Shown in pieces: positions 1-8,548 of a stretch of 16,813 bases of DNA. The notes beneath the pieces are model-generated. The model was not told the origin of the DNA and searched no databases. It was given only the letters and a program-made list of their open reading frames with translations. Source of the DNA: Halocafeteria seosinensis (Eukaryota > Sar > Bigyra > Bicosoecida); NCBI GenBank assembly GCA_001687465.1, contig LVLI01000178.1:1-16813 (forward strand), in the 5' to 3' direction. Every line of letters starts with the position of its first letter. Position 1 is the stretch's first letter. The position numbers and the translations under genes were made by a program.

Positions 1-72
1 TTATTAAATTTAATAAAATTTTTCGCGAGTGATACTGGTACGTTGGTATCAGGGAAAGCTGCATCGAGGTGA

Positions 73-366
73 CATAATGCAGCAACACCTGTTAAAGTTT
101 CCCGTGTAGCACAACGAATTGAGGAACATTTTCGGAAACGATATAATACTTGGTGTAAAGAGAACGGAGTTGAATCTCCTGTCTTATGGGACAGACAACA
201 TTATCGCGAGTTCCAGAACTGGCCACAAATTGTTAAGCCCTGTATTGAACTTAGTCCCGCCCAGAAGAAAGTATACAAGGAAATCTTAGCGCAAAACCGT
301 CGTGCTATTGCAGCTAATCAACGAAGAGCCATAACATGGATAACACAAAACTTACCAGAGGAGTAG
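73..366 (+). CDS. 3' end of an unidentified protein-coding gene (terminal exon?)
   Basis: A reading frame stays open from position 73 to a TAG at 364-366, about 97 codons with no ATG. It may be a terminal exon: a CAG acceptor ends at 82, which would put the exon start at 83. The product is rich in Arg, Gln, Glu and aromatic residues (for example RIEEHFRKRYNTW and ELSPAQKKVYKEIL) and looks like a helical intracellular domain rather than random translation. I do not recognise a family. The 5' part, if real, lies upstream of the window or in other exons. Confidence is limited because no start codon, homology or second exon is visible. Confidence 0.4.
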   Translation, partial: HNAATPVKVSRVAQRIEEHFRKRYNTWCKENGVESPVLWDRQHYREFQNWPQIVKPCIELSPAQKKVYKEILAQNRRAIAANQRRAITWITQNLPEE

Positions 367-514
367 ATTAACTGTGAGATCAACGCTTTTCCGTAGTTTA
401 GTCTCCAACGCGTGTAGTAATACTATGCGCTAGTTACACAGCCTCCGTAGATTCCCCAGCAGTACTGGCCCCTTCATGGATATTTGAAGGCAAGTCAGTC
501 TGCTGTACTCATCA

Positions 515-544
515 GCGTACCGTGGCCCATTATAGGCGGTACGC
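515..544. repeat. Hairpin copy 1: 8-bp perfect stem, 14-nt loop
   Basis: GCGTACCG (515-522) pairs perfectly with CGGTACGC (537-544) around the loop TGGCCCATTATAGG (523-536). The same loop, differing at one base, recurs inside a different 8-bp stem at 632-661. Function unknown. It could be a small mobile hairpin element, a protein-binding site or part of a structured RNA. Confidence 0.8.
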
Positions 545-631
545 CTTGCTAGCGGCACCTAGTGCTGTTAGTCCAGAAATCCGTAAACATCCCACATAGC
601 GTAGATGCCGGATACAATACACACGAAACCT

Positions 632-661
632 GACGGTAGTGGCCCATCATAGGCTACCGTC
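632..661. repeat. Hairpin copy 2: 8-bp perfect stem, 14-nt loop
   Basis: GACGGTAG (632-639) pairs perfectly with CTACCGTC (654-661) around TGGCCCATCATAGG (640-653). The stem core is that of copy 1 with the arms exchanged: TACCG is the left arm in copy 1 and the right arm here. The loop keeps its orientation. The copies start 117 bp apart. Confidence 0.8.
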
Positions 662-836
662 CCTGCCGGGGAGAGTGATCTTCCCGGTCCCGAAACCATA
701 TCGGGCACACCATGACTGGTGTCTCCTATAAATAAACGAACCCCTCACCCTATGACTCCCCCCGCAGAAGCCCCTATATGTTTGTTACCAGAAATGCTTT
801 GAAAGCAAAAACTTGACAGAGTACACTAAATAAGAT

Positions 837-903
837 TGCCGTTCTGATGGTATCGCTCTCTACCCAGTGGGAGAACTGCATAAGAGCGTCAATAATAACG
901 GCA
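837..903. other. Nested stem-loop
   Basis: An outer stem, TGCCGTT (837-843) with AACGGCA (897-903), encloses an inner stem, CGCTCT (854-859) with AGAGCG (883-888). Both are perfect. Short stems like this can arise by chance, so it is recorded only as a possible structured element. It lacks the SECIS core motifs. Confidence 0.3.
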
Positions 904-1166
904 CATTTAGAATCGGCCCTTATTTCTGCATCCACACACACAAATGTGACAGATAGCCCACCGGCCGGGAAGTTGACCGCATCCTCTTAACGAGGAGCGG
1001 TATGCGCCCTGGGGTAGATGTCTAAAGGTGGGAGTGTATACCCAAAACACTGAGTATCTGGATGGGCCTTCCAATTCGCTCCAAGAGCCTGCTGCGACAT
1101 GATCACAGCACCTGCTCCCTCAATTGTATAATGACTCCACCTACTGAAAGACCCGTCACAAAACAT

Positions 1167-1182
1167 CGCGCGCGCGCGCGCG
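1167..1182. repeat. (CG)8 dinucleotide repeat
   Basis: Eight uninterrupted CG units. It is a simple-sequence repeat able to adopt Z-DNA, and pure CG runs are uncommon in genomes that methylate CpG. Confidence 0.95.
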
Positions 1183-1555
1183 TAGCGGATTTGTCGAAGG
1201 GAGGCTTACCCCGCCCTGTCCTGGACTCCTGATTCCTCCGCGTTGGGGACAGTGTGAGGAACACCGGAAGAGTCTGTAGCTTCTTCTAGAGGCTTTAAAG
1301 AGCACTTTGAGTTGGTGTAGCTCGAAAACGCTGGGAAGTAGTTCGCTTTCTTGTCTTGGTATGTATACGTACGTCACTAATCTAGACAGAAGTCGTTGAT
1401 TTAAGCCATTCATGGGTGAGTTTGTGAAGGCAATTACCGTTAGGGAGGAAGGAGCGAAGCATAAGGCACATGTAGTATTTAGGCGAGGAAGAGGAAATGA
1501 ATGTTCAAGAAATATGTCCTACGTCCTCTGTTGAGTTACCCTTACACCGTATAGT

Positions 1556-1594
1556 GAAAGAGGAAGAAGGAAAAGGAAAGGAAAGAAAAAAGAA
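1556..1594 (+). repeat. Pure purine (GA/AG-rich) tract
   Basis: A 39-nt run of purines only, followed after TCTT by another purine-rich stretch reaching 1620. It is a low-complexity sequence about 260 bp upstream of the receptor-like gene's ATG. Confidence 0.85.
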
Positions 1595-1857
1595 TCTTAA
1601 GGGGACAAAGAAGGGGAGGGTTAAAGTTATTGGCTGACTCGCAGGCCTGCAAAAGAGGGACCTGATGATTAGCCACCGCTCTCCAGAAAGCATAAATTAT
1701 CTTTATATTTTTGACCAAAAAGAAGAGCTTGAACTAACATGGGTTGAGTGTACTGTCTCACGTTTCACTTTGCCGAGTGCAGATTGTACGGTAGCGCTCC
1801 ATCGCCACAACGAGGACTCGAAACGCGTCAAGACGGATAGCAACTACCTCCAAGGAT

Positions 1858-4800
1858 ATGACGACGATTGTGCCTTTAAAGTCATCAATGCCAATCCCTA
1901 CTTATCGACGAGACTTCATCGTCCATTTACGAGTGACTATTTCAGTACTTTGGCTACTTTTCACCGTTGTTGAAGAGGGAAGCACGTTGAAGAGTACATC
2001 AGCCGCACATACATATTCTAGGCTCGGCTCCTTGATGGGATACGTGCAGAGTAACAGAACAAACGTCATTCCAGCGAAAAGAGTATTAAAAACTGAGTGT
2101 TGCTCCTTTGCGACAAATGGGGGGCAGAGGACGCTTCAAAGTTGTGGTTCGTGTGACTTCAGCACAACGGACTTAATGTAAGTATGACAAATGAAAACAT
2201 AGATCTCATGGGAGAATGGGGCTAACGCGCACAGTTGATGTCTCTTCACGTTCACAGAAGTTTGGATGACATGAATATCGAAGCGATTGATCCCAATGTA
2301 TTTCAAGGAGCAAGTGGATTGAGTAGTGTGAGAAGGTTGTAAGCTGCACCGGTCTTGTTAGATGATGAATTAAATCCTAAATTACCTTTACTTGCGCAGA
2401 TATATGGGTCGCAATCCTCTGTCATCGTTGCCGGATGGTGTCTTCCGATACTTGACTAACCTTGAAAGATTGTAAGTGATGGGCCCTTTGATTCTCATAA
2501 TATGGAATCGCATAGTGTTAGCTTCAAAGCGCTTATTTTTTCCATATGTTTACTTCCGTTCGTCTGATATTTTACTGCGTTCAACTGTTGTGTACTGTAG
2601 TTATATTCTCTCTACCTGCTAAAGGAACTCCGCAACGACCAATAACCGCACCTAACCGGGTAAAAAAAAAACTTCTTGTGTTTATTGTTCAGGTTGCTTG
2701 ATCGCAATTCCCTGTCATCGATATCTAAAGAGTCCTTTGAGGGATTGGGTAAAGTGACTGAAATGTAAGTGCACTTTGAATTTCCATAAATTTCGATCTC
2801 TCGTCTGTGTGACATCGGACTGGCTTGAAACGATCGGGTCCATTCATTACCTGGGCGTTGAAGGTTTCATTTTTGCCGAAAAGTACTCAGAATGGCTTGT
2901 GATATAACGCTAAAATATATTGTGTTGTTGTTGCGTGCAGGTATCTTAATGATAACTCCCTATCATCGTTGCCGGTTGATGTGTTCCAACACATGCCCAA
3001 TCTTGACAGGTTGTAAGTGATGACATTTTGAGCTCCAAGATATGTAACAATCCGATAGTGTTGACCAATGTGGTTGAAGTCGTCCATCTTTTTTCGTTGC
3101 TAGGGTTGTAAGATAGCTCCTCCTATACTACCCGCGCGTTGTGTCGACTGAAATATTAGCTAGTAAACGTATCTTCCTTTTTTATTTATTTTTTTCATGT
3201 GTTGTTTTTGCAGGTTGCTTGACCATAATTGCTTGCGATCATTGCCCAGGAATGTATTTGACGGTTTAACTAATCTTAGGGCGTTGTAAGTGCTATCGGA
3301 GTCAGTACCTCCCTGTCACGGTCAAACTGACTACCCCCAAAGGATAGATTGTACCGCGTGGCTGGCTTTTTGGAAGATAGACGTGCGATGACAACCGGCT
3401 GAGCTCATCTAGTACCTTCCATTGGTCACTGACTCATAATTGTATCGTCATAGCCTTTGAATACCAATAGGTGGTGACAGTGGGTTAGATAAAATTTATT
3501 AACGTTCATCAATAGTTGCTATATCGGTCTACAGACGCCTAAGTGGGAATGCCGGAGTGTATGAAAGCAACTGCCGCCATTGCGAGAGCTTTGAAGCATT
3601 AAATAGCGCAGTGGAAGTACTCTTTTGCACTGAGGGTCCTTGTAGCGAGGGATCAGCATCCTGCAATAAGTGTCCTGCGGGGAAGTTTGAAAACAATGCG
3701 CAGACAGAGTGCGTGCAATGTGCAGGTGAGTGTTGGACTCTCCACTAATATGCTCTAGCGCGGTTATGGGATTAATATTCGCTACTTACGTGGAAATCCT
3801 CCATTTCAGAGGGCCAAACAAGCGGCGTCGGGGCATACTCTTGCGCTGATTGTCCAGCGGGGAAATTTGAAGACTATTCGCAGACGGAATGCAGGAGCTG
3901 TGCTGGTTCGTAGTGTATCGGTCTCGCAAACGTTGTTGAGCATGCAAATAAGCCAGTGAGGTTTCTTCTGCAGAAGGCCAAATAAGCAGCGATGGATCAG
4001 CATCTTGCTCTAAGTGTCCAGCGGGGAAATTTGAAGACAACTCGCAGACGGAATGCAGAAGCTGTGCTGGTTCGTAGTGTATTCGTCTCGCAAACGTGTT
4101 TAGCATCTAATTAAGTTAGTGTGGATTTCGACCACAGAAGGCCAAATAAGTAGCGATGGATCAGTATCTTGCTCTAAGTGTCCAGCGGGGAAACTTGAAG
4201 ACAATTTGCAGACGGAATGCGTGAAATGTGCAGGTGAGTATTGCACAGGGTTTACGGATATACTCTAGTATGCGCTCCTTATGTGGAAATTGCTGCATTC
4301 CAGAGGGCCAAACAAGCGGCGTCGGGGCATCCTCTTGCTCTGATTGTCCAGCGGGGAAATTTGAAGACAATTCGCAGACGGAATGCAGGAGCTGTGCTGG
4401 TTCGTAGTGTATCGGTCATGCAAGCGCTGCTAAGCATCTAATTAATTTAGTGTGGATTTCGACCACAGAAGGCCAAATAAGCAGTGATGGTTCAGCATCT
4501 TGCTCTAAGTGTCCAGCGGGAAAATTTGAAGACAAATCGCAGACGGAGTGCAAAAGTTGTGCTGGTTCGTAGTGTATCGGTCTCGCAAACGGTGTTGAGC
4601 ATCCAAATAAGCCAATGAGGTTTCTACTGCAGAAGGCCAAATAAGCAGCGATGGATCAGTATCTTGCTCTAAGTGTCCAACGGGGAAATTTGAAGACAAT
4701 TTGCAGACGGAATGCGTGAAATGTCCAGGTGAGTATTGCACAGGGTTTACGGATATGCTCTAGTGTGCGCTCCTGACGTGTAAATTGCTCGTTTCCAGAG

Positions 4801-7260
4801 GGCCAAACAAGCGGCATAGGCGTATCCTTTTGCTCCGATTGTCCAGCGGGGAAATTCGAAGACAATTCGCAGACGGAGTGCAGAAGCTGTGCTGGTTCGT
4901 AGTGTATCCGTCTCGCAAGCCTTGTTTAACATCTAATTAAGTTAGTGTGGATTTCGACCACAGAAGGCCAAATAAGCAGCGATGGATCAGTATCTTGCTC
5001 CAAGTGTCCAGCGGGGAAATTTGAAGACAATTTGCAGACGGAGTGCAGAAGCTGTGCTGGTTCGTAGTGTATCCGTCTCGCAAGCCTTGTTTAACATCTA
5101 ATTAAGTTAGTGTGGATTTCGACCACAGAAGGCCAAATAAGCAGCGATGGATCAGTATCTTGCTCCAAGTGTCCAGCGGGGAAATTTGAAGACAATTTGC
5201 AGACGGAGTGCAAAAGCTGTGATGGTCCGTCGTGTATCGGTCTTGCAAGCGTTGTGTAGCATCTAATTTAGTAAATGAGGTTTCGACCACAGAAGGCCAA
5301 ATAAGCAGCGATGGATCAGCATCGTGCTCTGAGTGCCCAGCGGGGAAATTTGAAGACAATTTGCAGACGGAATGCGTGAAATGTGCAGGTGAGTATTGCA
5401 CAGGGTTTACGGATATACTCTAGTATGCGCTCCATATGTGGAAATTGCTGCATTCCAGAGGGCCAAACAAGCGGCGTCGGGGCATCCTCTTGCTCTGATT
5501 GTCCAGCGGGGAAATTTGAAGACAATTCGCAGACGGAATGCAGGAGCTGTGCTGGTTCGTAGTGTATCGGTCATGCAAGCGTTGCTAAGCATCTAATTAA
5601 TTTAGTGTGGATTTCGACCACAGAAGGCCAAATAAGCAGTGATGGATCAGTATCTTGCTCTAAGTGTCCAGCGGGGAAATTTGAAGACAATTTGCGGACG
5701 GAATGCGTGAAATGTGCAGGTGAGTATTGCACAGGGTTTACGGATATGCTCTAGTGTGCGCTCATTACTTGAAATTGCTCCATTCCAGAGGGACAAACAA
5801 GCGGCGTAGGTGCATCCTCATGCTCTGATTGTCCTGCGGGGAAATTTGAAACCAATGATCGACGCATCTGCACGGACTGTTTAAGTCCGTAGTGTGGTTC
5901 CTCATGTTTTGAGTGTAGTGATAAAGTATTTTTCCTCTTGGTTATTGCAGGTGGTTTAGTTAGCGACTCAGGGTCATTTGAATGCTATTCCTGTGTCGCA
6001 GGCCGGTTTGAGTACGAACGAAAGTTCTGTCGTATCTGCGCACCAGGGAGATTCAGTAATTCCGGCAGCTCTTCATGCAGAGACTGTCCTAGAGGACAAT
6101 TTTCCCAAGGGGGAGCGAACACGGAATGTAAACAATGTTCAGCTGCATATTTCCAAAGCAACAAAGGGCAAAGCCACTGCGATGAATGTTCGAGGGGACG
6201 AATTCCGAATGGCCCGCAAGACCAGTGTATCGACTGTAAACCGCACGAAGTGTCATCGGCGGTGGATCCGGAATGCCATGAATGCTCCACTGGACAGATT
6301 CCAAATGACACTCAAGACCAGTGTACGAACTGCAGTGTGTACGAAGTATCACCGATGAATGATACCGAATGCCATGAATGTTCCCCTGGACAAATTCCGA
6401 ATGACGCCCAAGACCAATGTCTCGACTGTATGGTATACGAAATATCATCGGCAAATGAAACGGAATGCCATGCATGTTCCACTGGACAAATACCAAATGA
6501 AGCGAAAGATCAGTGCCTCAACTGCAAGCCGTACGAAGTATCTCCGATGAATGATACCAACTGCCGTAAATGTTCACCAGGCGATGTGCCGGATGACTCT
6601 CAAAGCTTTTGTCTCAGATGCGAGCCCTATGAAGTGTCTGCAATAGATAGTAGTCAGTGTCATGCTTGCCCGGAAGGGAGCATCCCTAACACCAACCGAA
6701 CATATTGCGAGTCGTGTCTGCATCCCTACGAAGTATCGAATAAAACCGAGGTTAAATGTCATTCATGTGGACTTGGTGAAATCCCAGATGCAGAAAGGCG
6801 TACTTGTAAGTCCTGCCCTGCCTATGCGGTTGCCAATATTAGTGAGGTGAACTGCACTGAATGTCCAAACGGAAGTGTGCCAAGTCTGGATCAGTCTCAT
6901 TGCGTTGGCTGTACCCCCAACTCAGTAGCAACCACTAAGAGCTCTCAGTGCTCCGTTTGCGTCGCTGGGTTGCAGCCAAACATGTTTCAAACTATTTGCG
7001 AACACTGTCCGCCAGGAAAATTTGCTTCTGCGAACGACACATTTTGTCTAGAATGCCCTCCAGGTCGATATTCTAAGTTGAGTGGGGGGTCCCATTGCAG
7101 GATGTGTGAGAAGTTCACTTACCAATCATACCGAGGCCAGAGTACATGTTGGCAATGCGGGGGAGGAAGGTATCAGTTTAAACAAGGTCAGACACAATGC
7201 TTCTCTTGGAAACAGCGAGGGGCACTACCGTCTCAACGACCTCAGCGACACGTGCGTTAA
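1858..7260 (+). CDS. Secreted LRR and GCC2/GCC3 Cys-repeat receptor-like protein, 21 exons
   Basis: Exons assembled by hand: 1858-2177, 2258-2338, 2400-2471, 2693-2764, 2941-3012, 3214-3285, 3535-3725, 3810-3905, 3974-4069, 4138-4233, 4304-4399, 4469-4564, 4633-4728, 4799-4894, 4964-5059, 5129-5224, 5293-5388, 5459-5554, 5624-5719, 5789-5884, 5951-7260. The sum is 3438 nt (1145 residues plus TAA), with every junction GT...AG and in frame. Exon 1 gives a hydrophobic signal peptide (about residues 21-38; a start at Met11, position 1888, is possible) and a Cys-rich LRR N-cap. Exons 2-6 each encode one LRR. Exon 7 joins to 13 tandem Cys repeats (CxxC-12-CxxC type, Pfam Ephrin_rec_like). Exon 21 holds about 12.5 intronless repeats with several NxT/S sequons. 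No transmembrane segment or kinase follows, and the last repeat ends before its final CxxC. That suggests a secreted product or an altered 3' end. The ligand is unknown; a role in recognition or adhesion is inferred. Confidence 0.75.
2258..3285 (+). repeat. LRR exon block: one leucine-rich repeat per exon
   Basis: Five exons (2258-2338, 2400-2471, 2693-2764, 2941-3012, 3214-3285) each encode one LRR. The last four are exactly 72 nt (24 residues) with the pattern LxLxxNxLxSLPxxVFxxLxNLxx. All introns are phase 2 and open with GTAAGT or GTAAGC, so each exon is a symmetric 2-2 module. Introns here are 61-228 nt and unrelated to one another, unlike those of the Cys-repeat array. Exon 4 is slightly divergent (SSISKESFEGL). 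Confidence 0.85.
4199..4490 (+). repeat. Recently duplicated segment of the array, copy 1
   Basis: It is nearly identical to 5354-5645, offset 1155 bp. I count two mismatches over the roughly 250 bp covering intron 10, exon 11, intron 11 and the start of exon 12. Other cassette pairs differ much more. Block edges are approximate. Confidence 0.75.
4895..5224 (+). repeat. Very recent tandem duplication of one intron-exon unit
   Basis: 4895-5059 (intron 14 plus exon 15) and 5060-5224 (intron 15 plus exon 16) are two adjacent 165-bp copies. They differ at only two positions, both near the exon end (CAGAAG/CAAAAG and GCTG/GATG). This is the clearest single-cassette duplication in the array. Confidence 0.85.
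5354..5645 (+). repeat. Recently duplicated segment of the array, copy 2
   Basis: Partner of 4199-4490, covering intron 17, exon 18, intron 18 and the start of exon 19. The identity extends through introns, so it reflects a DNA-level duplication or gene conversion rather than protein constraint. Confidence 0.75.
5951..7200 (+). repeat. Intronless block of about 12.5 Cys-rich repeats (exon 21)
   Basis: Repeats of 32 residues have Cys at positions 1, 4, 17 and 20, the same spacing as the 96-nt cassette exons, but they are joined without introns. Typical units read CHECSTGQIPNDTQDQC followed by an xxC and a YEVS linker. Units 4-6 are most alike, and the outer units are diverged. The last unit starts CWQC and stops at QTQC without its closing CxxC. 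Confidence 0.85.
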
Positions 7261-7313
7261 ACATCCGCTTATTCCGGATGGGTTTATTCTTGTTACTTGG
7301 TACCTGCCAGTAG
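7218..7313 (+). other. Possible alternative C-terminus in another frame
   Basis: One frame over from the TAA-terminated exon 21, an open stretch encodes a Thr/Ser-rich segment followed by a short hydrophobic tail (RMGLFLLLGTCQ) and TAG at 7311-7313. It could be reached by a phase-1 intron at 7142-7215 (GT...CAG, 74 nt) or by a -1 frameshift near 7209. Such a tail resembles a weak GPI-anchor signal. Its last nine codons and stop position are matched at 8107-8136. The splice route would remove coding-looking Cys sequence, so this is tentative. Confidence 0.3.
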
Positions 7314-7327
7314 TCAGCCGCAGCTGC
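7282..7327 (+). repeat. 46-bp direct repeat, copy 1
   Basis: It matches 8105-8150 with four mismatches in 46 and no gaps, in the same orientation, 823 bp away. It overlaps the possible alternative C-terminus. Confidence 0.85.
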
Positions 7328-7481
7328 TACAGGTCAGACGTCAGTACCATTATGGCGTTAAAGAGGATTAAAGATGCGGGCATGCGAGGGGTCTAAATAG
7401 TACGTGGTGAGTTAAGACAACTGCTCGCATGGGTAACGCTACGAAGAATTAAAGAACTTAAAAGGAAATCGTAGAAGAGAA

Positions 7482-7549
7482 AATAAAGTAACAACAAAAA
7501 TAAACCCAGTAGAAACTAGAGTCAAAAAGAAAGCAAAAAAAAAAAAAAA
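7482..7549 (+). promoter_or_regulatory. Polyadenylation signals and a genomic A15 tract
   Basis: AATAAA occurs at 7482-7487 and 7499-7504. An uninterrupted A15 follows at 7535-7549, about 30 nt after the second hexamer. The hexamers are the likely 3' processing signals of the receptor-like gene. The genomic A run at the expected cleavage site looks like an inserted cDNA end, though a chance A-rich tract is possible because the whole 7440-7550 region is A-rich. Confidence 0.45.
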
Positions 7550-7800
7550 CCAAATTTTTGTCACACCCTTATGGTTGAGCGGGTTTTCCATCAAGCCAGA
7601 TTTTCCTTCCTGAGATGTCGCCAGGCCTCAATTGGCGTGGGATCAATACTAGAAATTAGCACTGTTGTTCGGTCGCTGAAAGGGACGCACGGTGATCGTT
7701 GCTTGATTCTGTGCAAGCCGCTTCCGATTTGTTTTAAGGCGTTGCAGGACCTGCTCTTTTTGTGTGTCCGTGTAGGCACAAAATGGAGTCTTTTTGTCGC

Positions 7801-7822
7801 TTAGGGTTAGTTAGTTAGTTAG
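7801..7822 (+). repeat. TTAGGG(TTAG)4 simple repeat
   Basis: One telomere-like TTAGGG unit runs directly into four TTAG units. It is most simply a short microsatellite. One hexamer is not enough to call an interstitial telomere. Confidence 0.8.
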
Positions 7823-8104
7823 TAATATTGGTCGATGCACTAAGCTAAACTATATGTCTAGGTACCTACACACACCTCTGGTACAATGTACACTTCGTGT
7901 GACGACGAAGTGGACACGCCAGGTCGGACGACTTATGGCTGGCACGGCTCTGCATGAGTCGAAAGGATTTACAATGCTCATTTAAAACATCGAGCAAAGG
8001 AAATTCATAGAGAGTTAGCTTTGCATGGGCAAAACAGGAGCCCGACAAGTCGGGAGTTACAGGAGGTAAAACAGTTTTACGCACAGGGAGTAAGGGTTAT
8101 TCTT

Positions 8105-8150
8105 GTTTATTCTTGTTTCTTGGCACCTGCCAGTAATCAGCCTCAGCTGC
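8105..8150 (+). repeat. 46-bp direct repeat, copy 2
   Basis: Partner of 7282-7327. In the corresponding frame it reads LFLFLGTCQ and then TAA (8134-8136). The frame is open back to a TAG at 8008-8010, so it may be a relic 3' exon of a related gene. Confidence 0.8.
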
Positions 8151-8162
8151 ATATATTACTAT

Positions 8163-8250
8163 AGGAAAAATGGTGAATTTTTGATGTAATGACTTTTCGC
8201 TACGCTCAAAGCCAAGCATCAAAACCGCTGACGCTATTCACCATTTTTCC
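8163..8250. repeat. Nested inverted repeat (possible MITE-like element)
   Basis: AGGAAAAATGGTGAAT (8163-8178) is the exact reverse complement of 8235-8250. Just inside, TTTTGATG (8180-8187) pairs with CATCAAAA (8217-8224). Together they form a long interrupted hairpin. A third partial copy of the arm, ATTCACCATTTTTC, occurs at 8327-8340, and TTTTCAAAAGTG follows both right-hand copies. No clear target-site duplication is visible. Confidence 0.6.
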
Positions 8251-8496
8251 TTTCTCGTGTGTAATTTTCAAAAGTGTAAAGTTAAATTTTAAGATTTTGA
8301 NTTATATAAATTTTAAAGTGTAAAAAATTCACCATTTTTCAAAAGTGGACAAAAATCTGTTTTGTAAACATGAAGCAAGACCTCAGCGAGTATAGACTTT
8401 GGCGAATGGCTTAGTAAAGGACATGCCGACGCGGGACATCAACGCCAACGTGGCGCAAGCAGCGCCTCAAGCGCAGGTGGTAAACGGGGCCTCCGG

Positions 8497-8536
8497 GTTT
8501 TGCGCTAGGGGATGCTGTGTTGTGCTAGGGGATTTA
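8497..8536 (+). repeat. Imperfect 20-bp tandem duplication
   Basis: 8497-8516 and 8517-8536 match at 15 of 20 positions and share GCTAGGGGAT. The pair lies directly upstream of the long foldback. Confidence 0.6.
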
Positions 8537-8548
8537 CTTCCTATTATA

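Larger units (their letters stand above)
367..1857. other. Gene-free stretch with hairpins and simple repeats
   Basis: No reading frame here looks coding on either strand. The stretch holds the paired hairpins at 515-544 and 632-661, smaller stem-loops at 689-705 (CCCGA/TCGGG) and 707-722 (ACACCA/TGGTGT, loop TGAC), and a nested stem at 837-903. It also holds a (CG)8 run at 1167-1182 and a pure purine tract at 1556-1594. The part just before 1858 is presumably the promoter and 5' UTR of the receptor-like gene. I see no clear TATA box there. Confidence 0.6.
3810..5884 (+). repeat. Tandem array of 13 symmetric 96-nt exon cassettes with conserved introns
   Basis: Thirteen exons of exactly 96 nt are separated by introns of 68-70 nt, giving a period of about 165 bp in which the introns are as conserved as the exons. 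Every junction is phase 1. Two exon types occur: A (starts EGQTSGVG; exons 8, 11, 14, 18, 20) and B (starts EGQISSDG; exons 9, 10, 12, 13, 15, 16, 17, 19). All share the core CPAGKFEDN. Donors are GTTCGT (7 introns), GTCCGT (2) or GTGAGT (4, plus the one after exon 7). Retaining a GTTCGT intron gives a stop three codons into the intron (G-GT TCG TAG). The array is a large-unit minisatellite made of coding modules. Confidence 0.9.

Noticed and set aside
837-903. SECIS element in the nested stem-loop
   Set aside because: The required ATGA/TGA quartet and apical AA arrangement are not present at the right places.
3786-5596. Many repeated open frames on the - strand and in other + frames across the array
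   Set aside because: They recur only because the cassette sequence recurs. They run through introns, while the + strand exon frame has Cys spacing, consistent splice sites and a closed total frame.
3810-5884. Regular repeat spacing suggesting a CRISPR-like array
   Set aside because: The period is about 165 bp, both parts of the unit are conserved, and the repeats code for a known Cys-rich domain.
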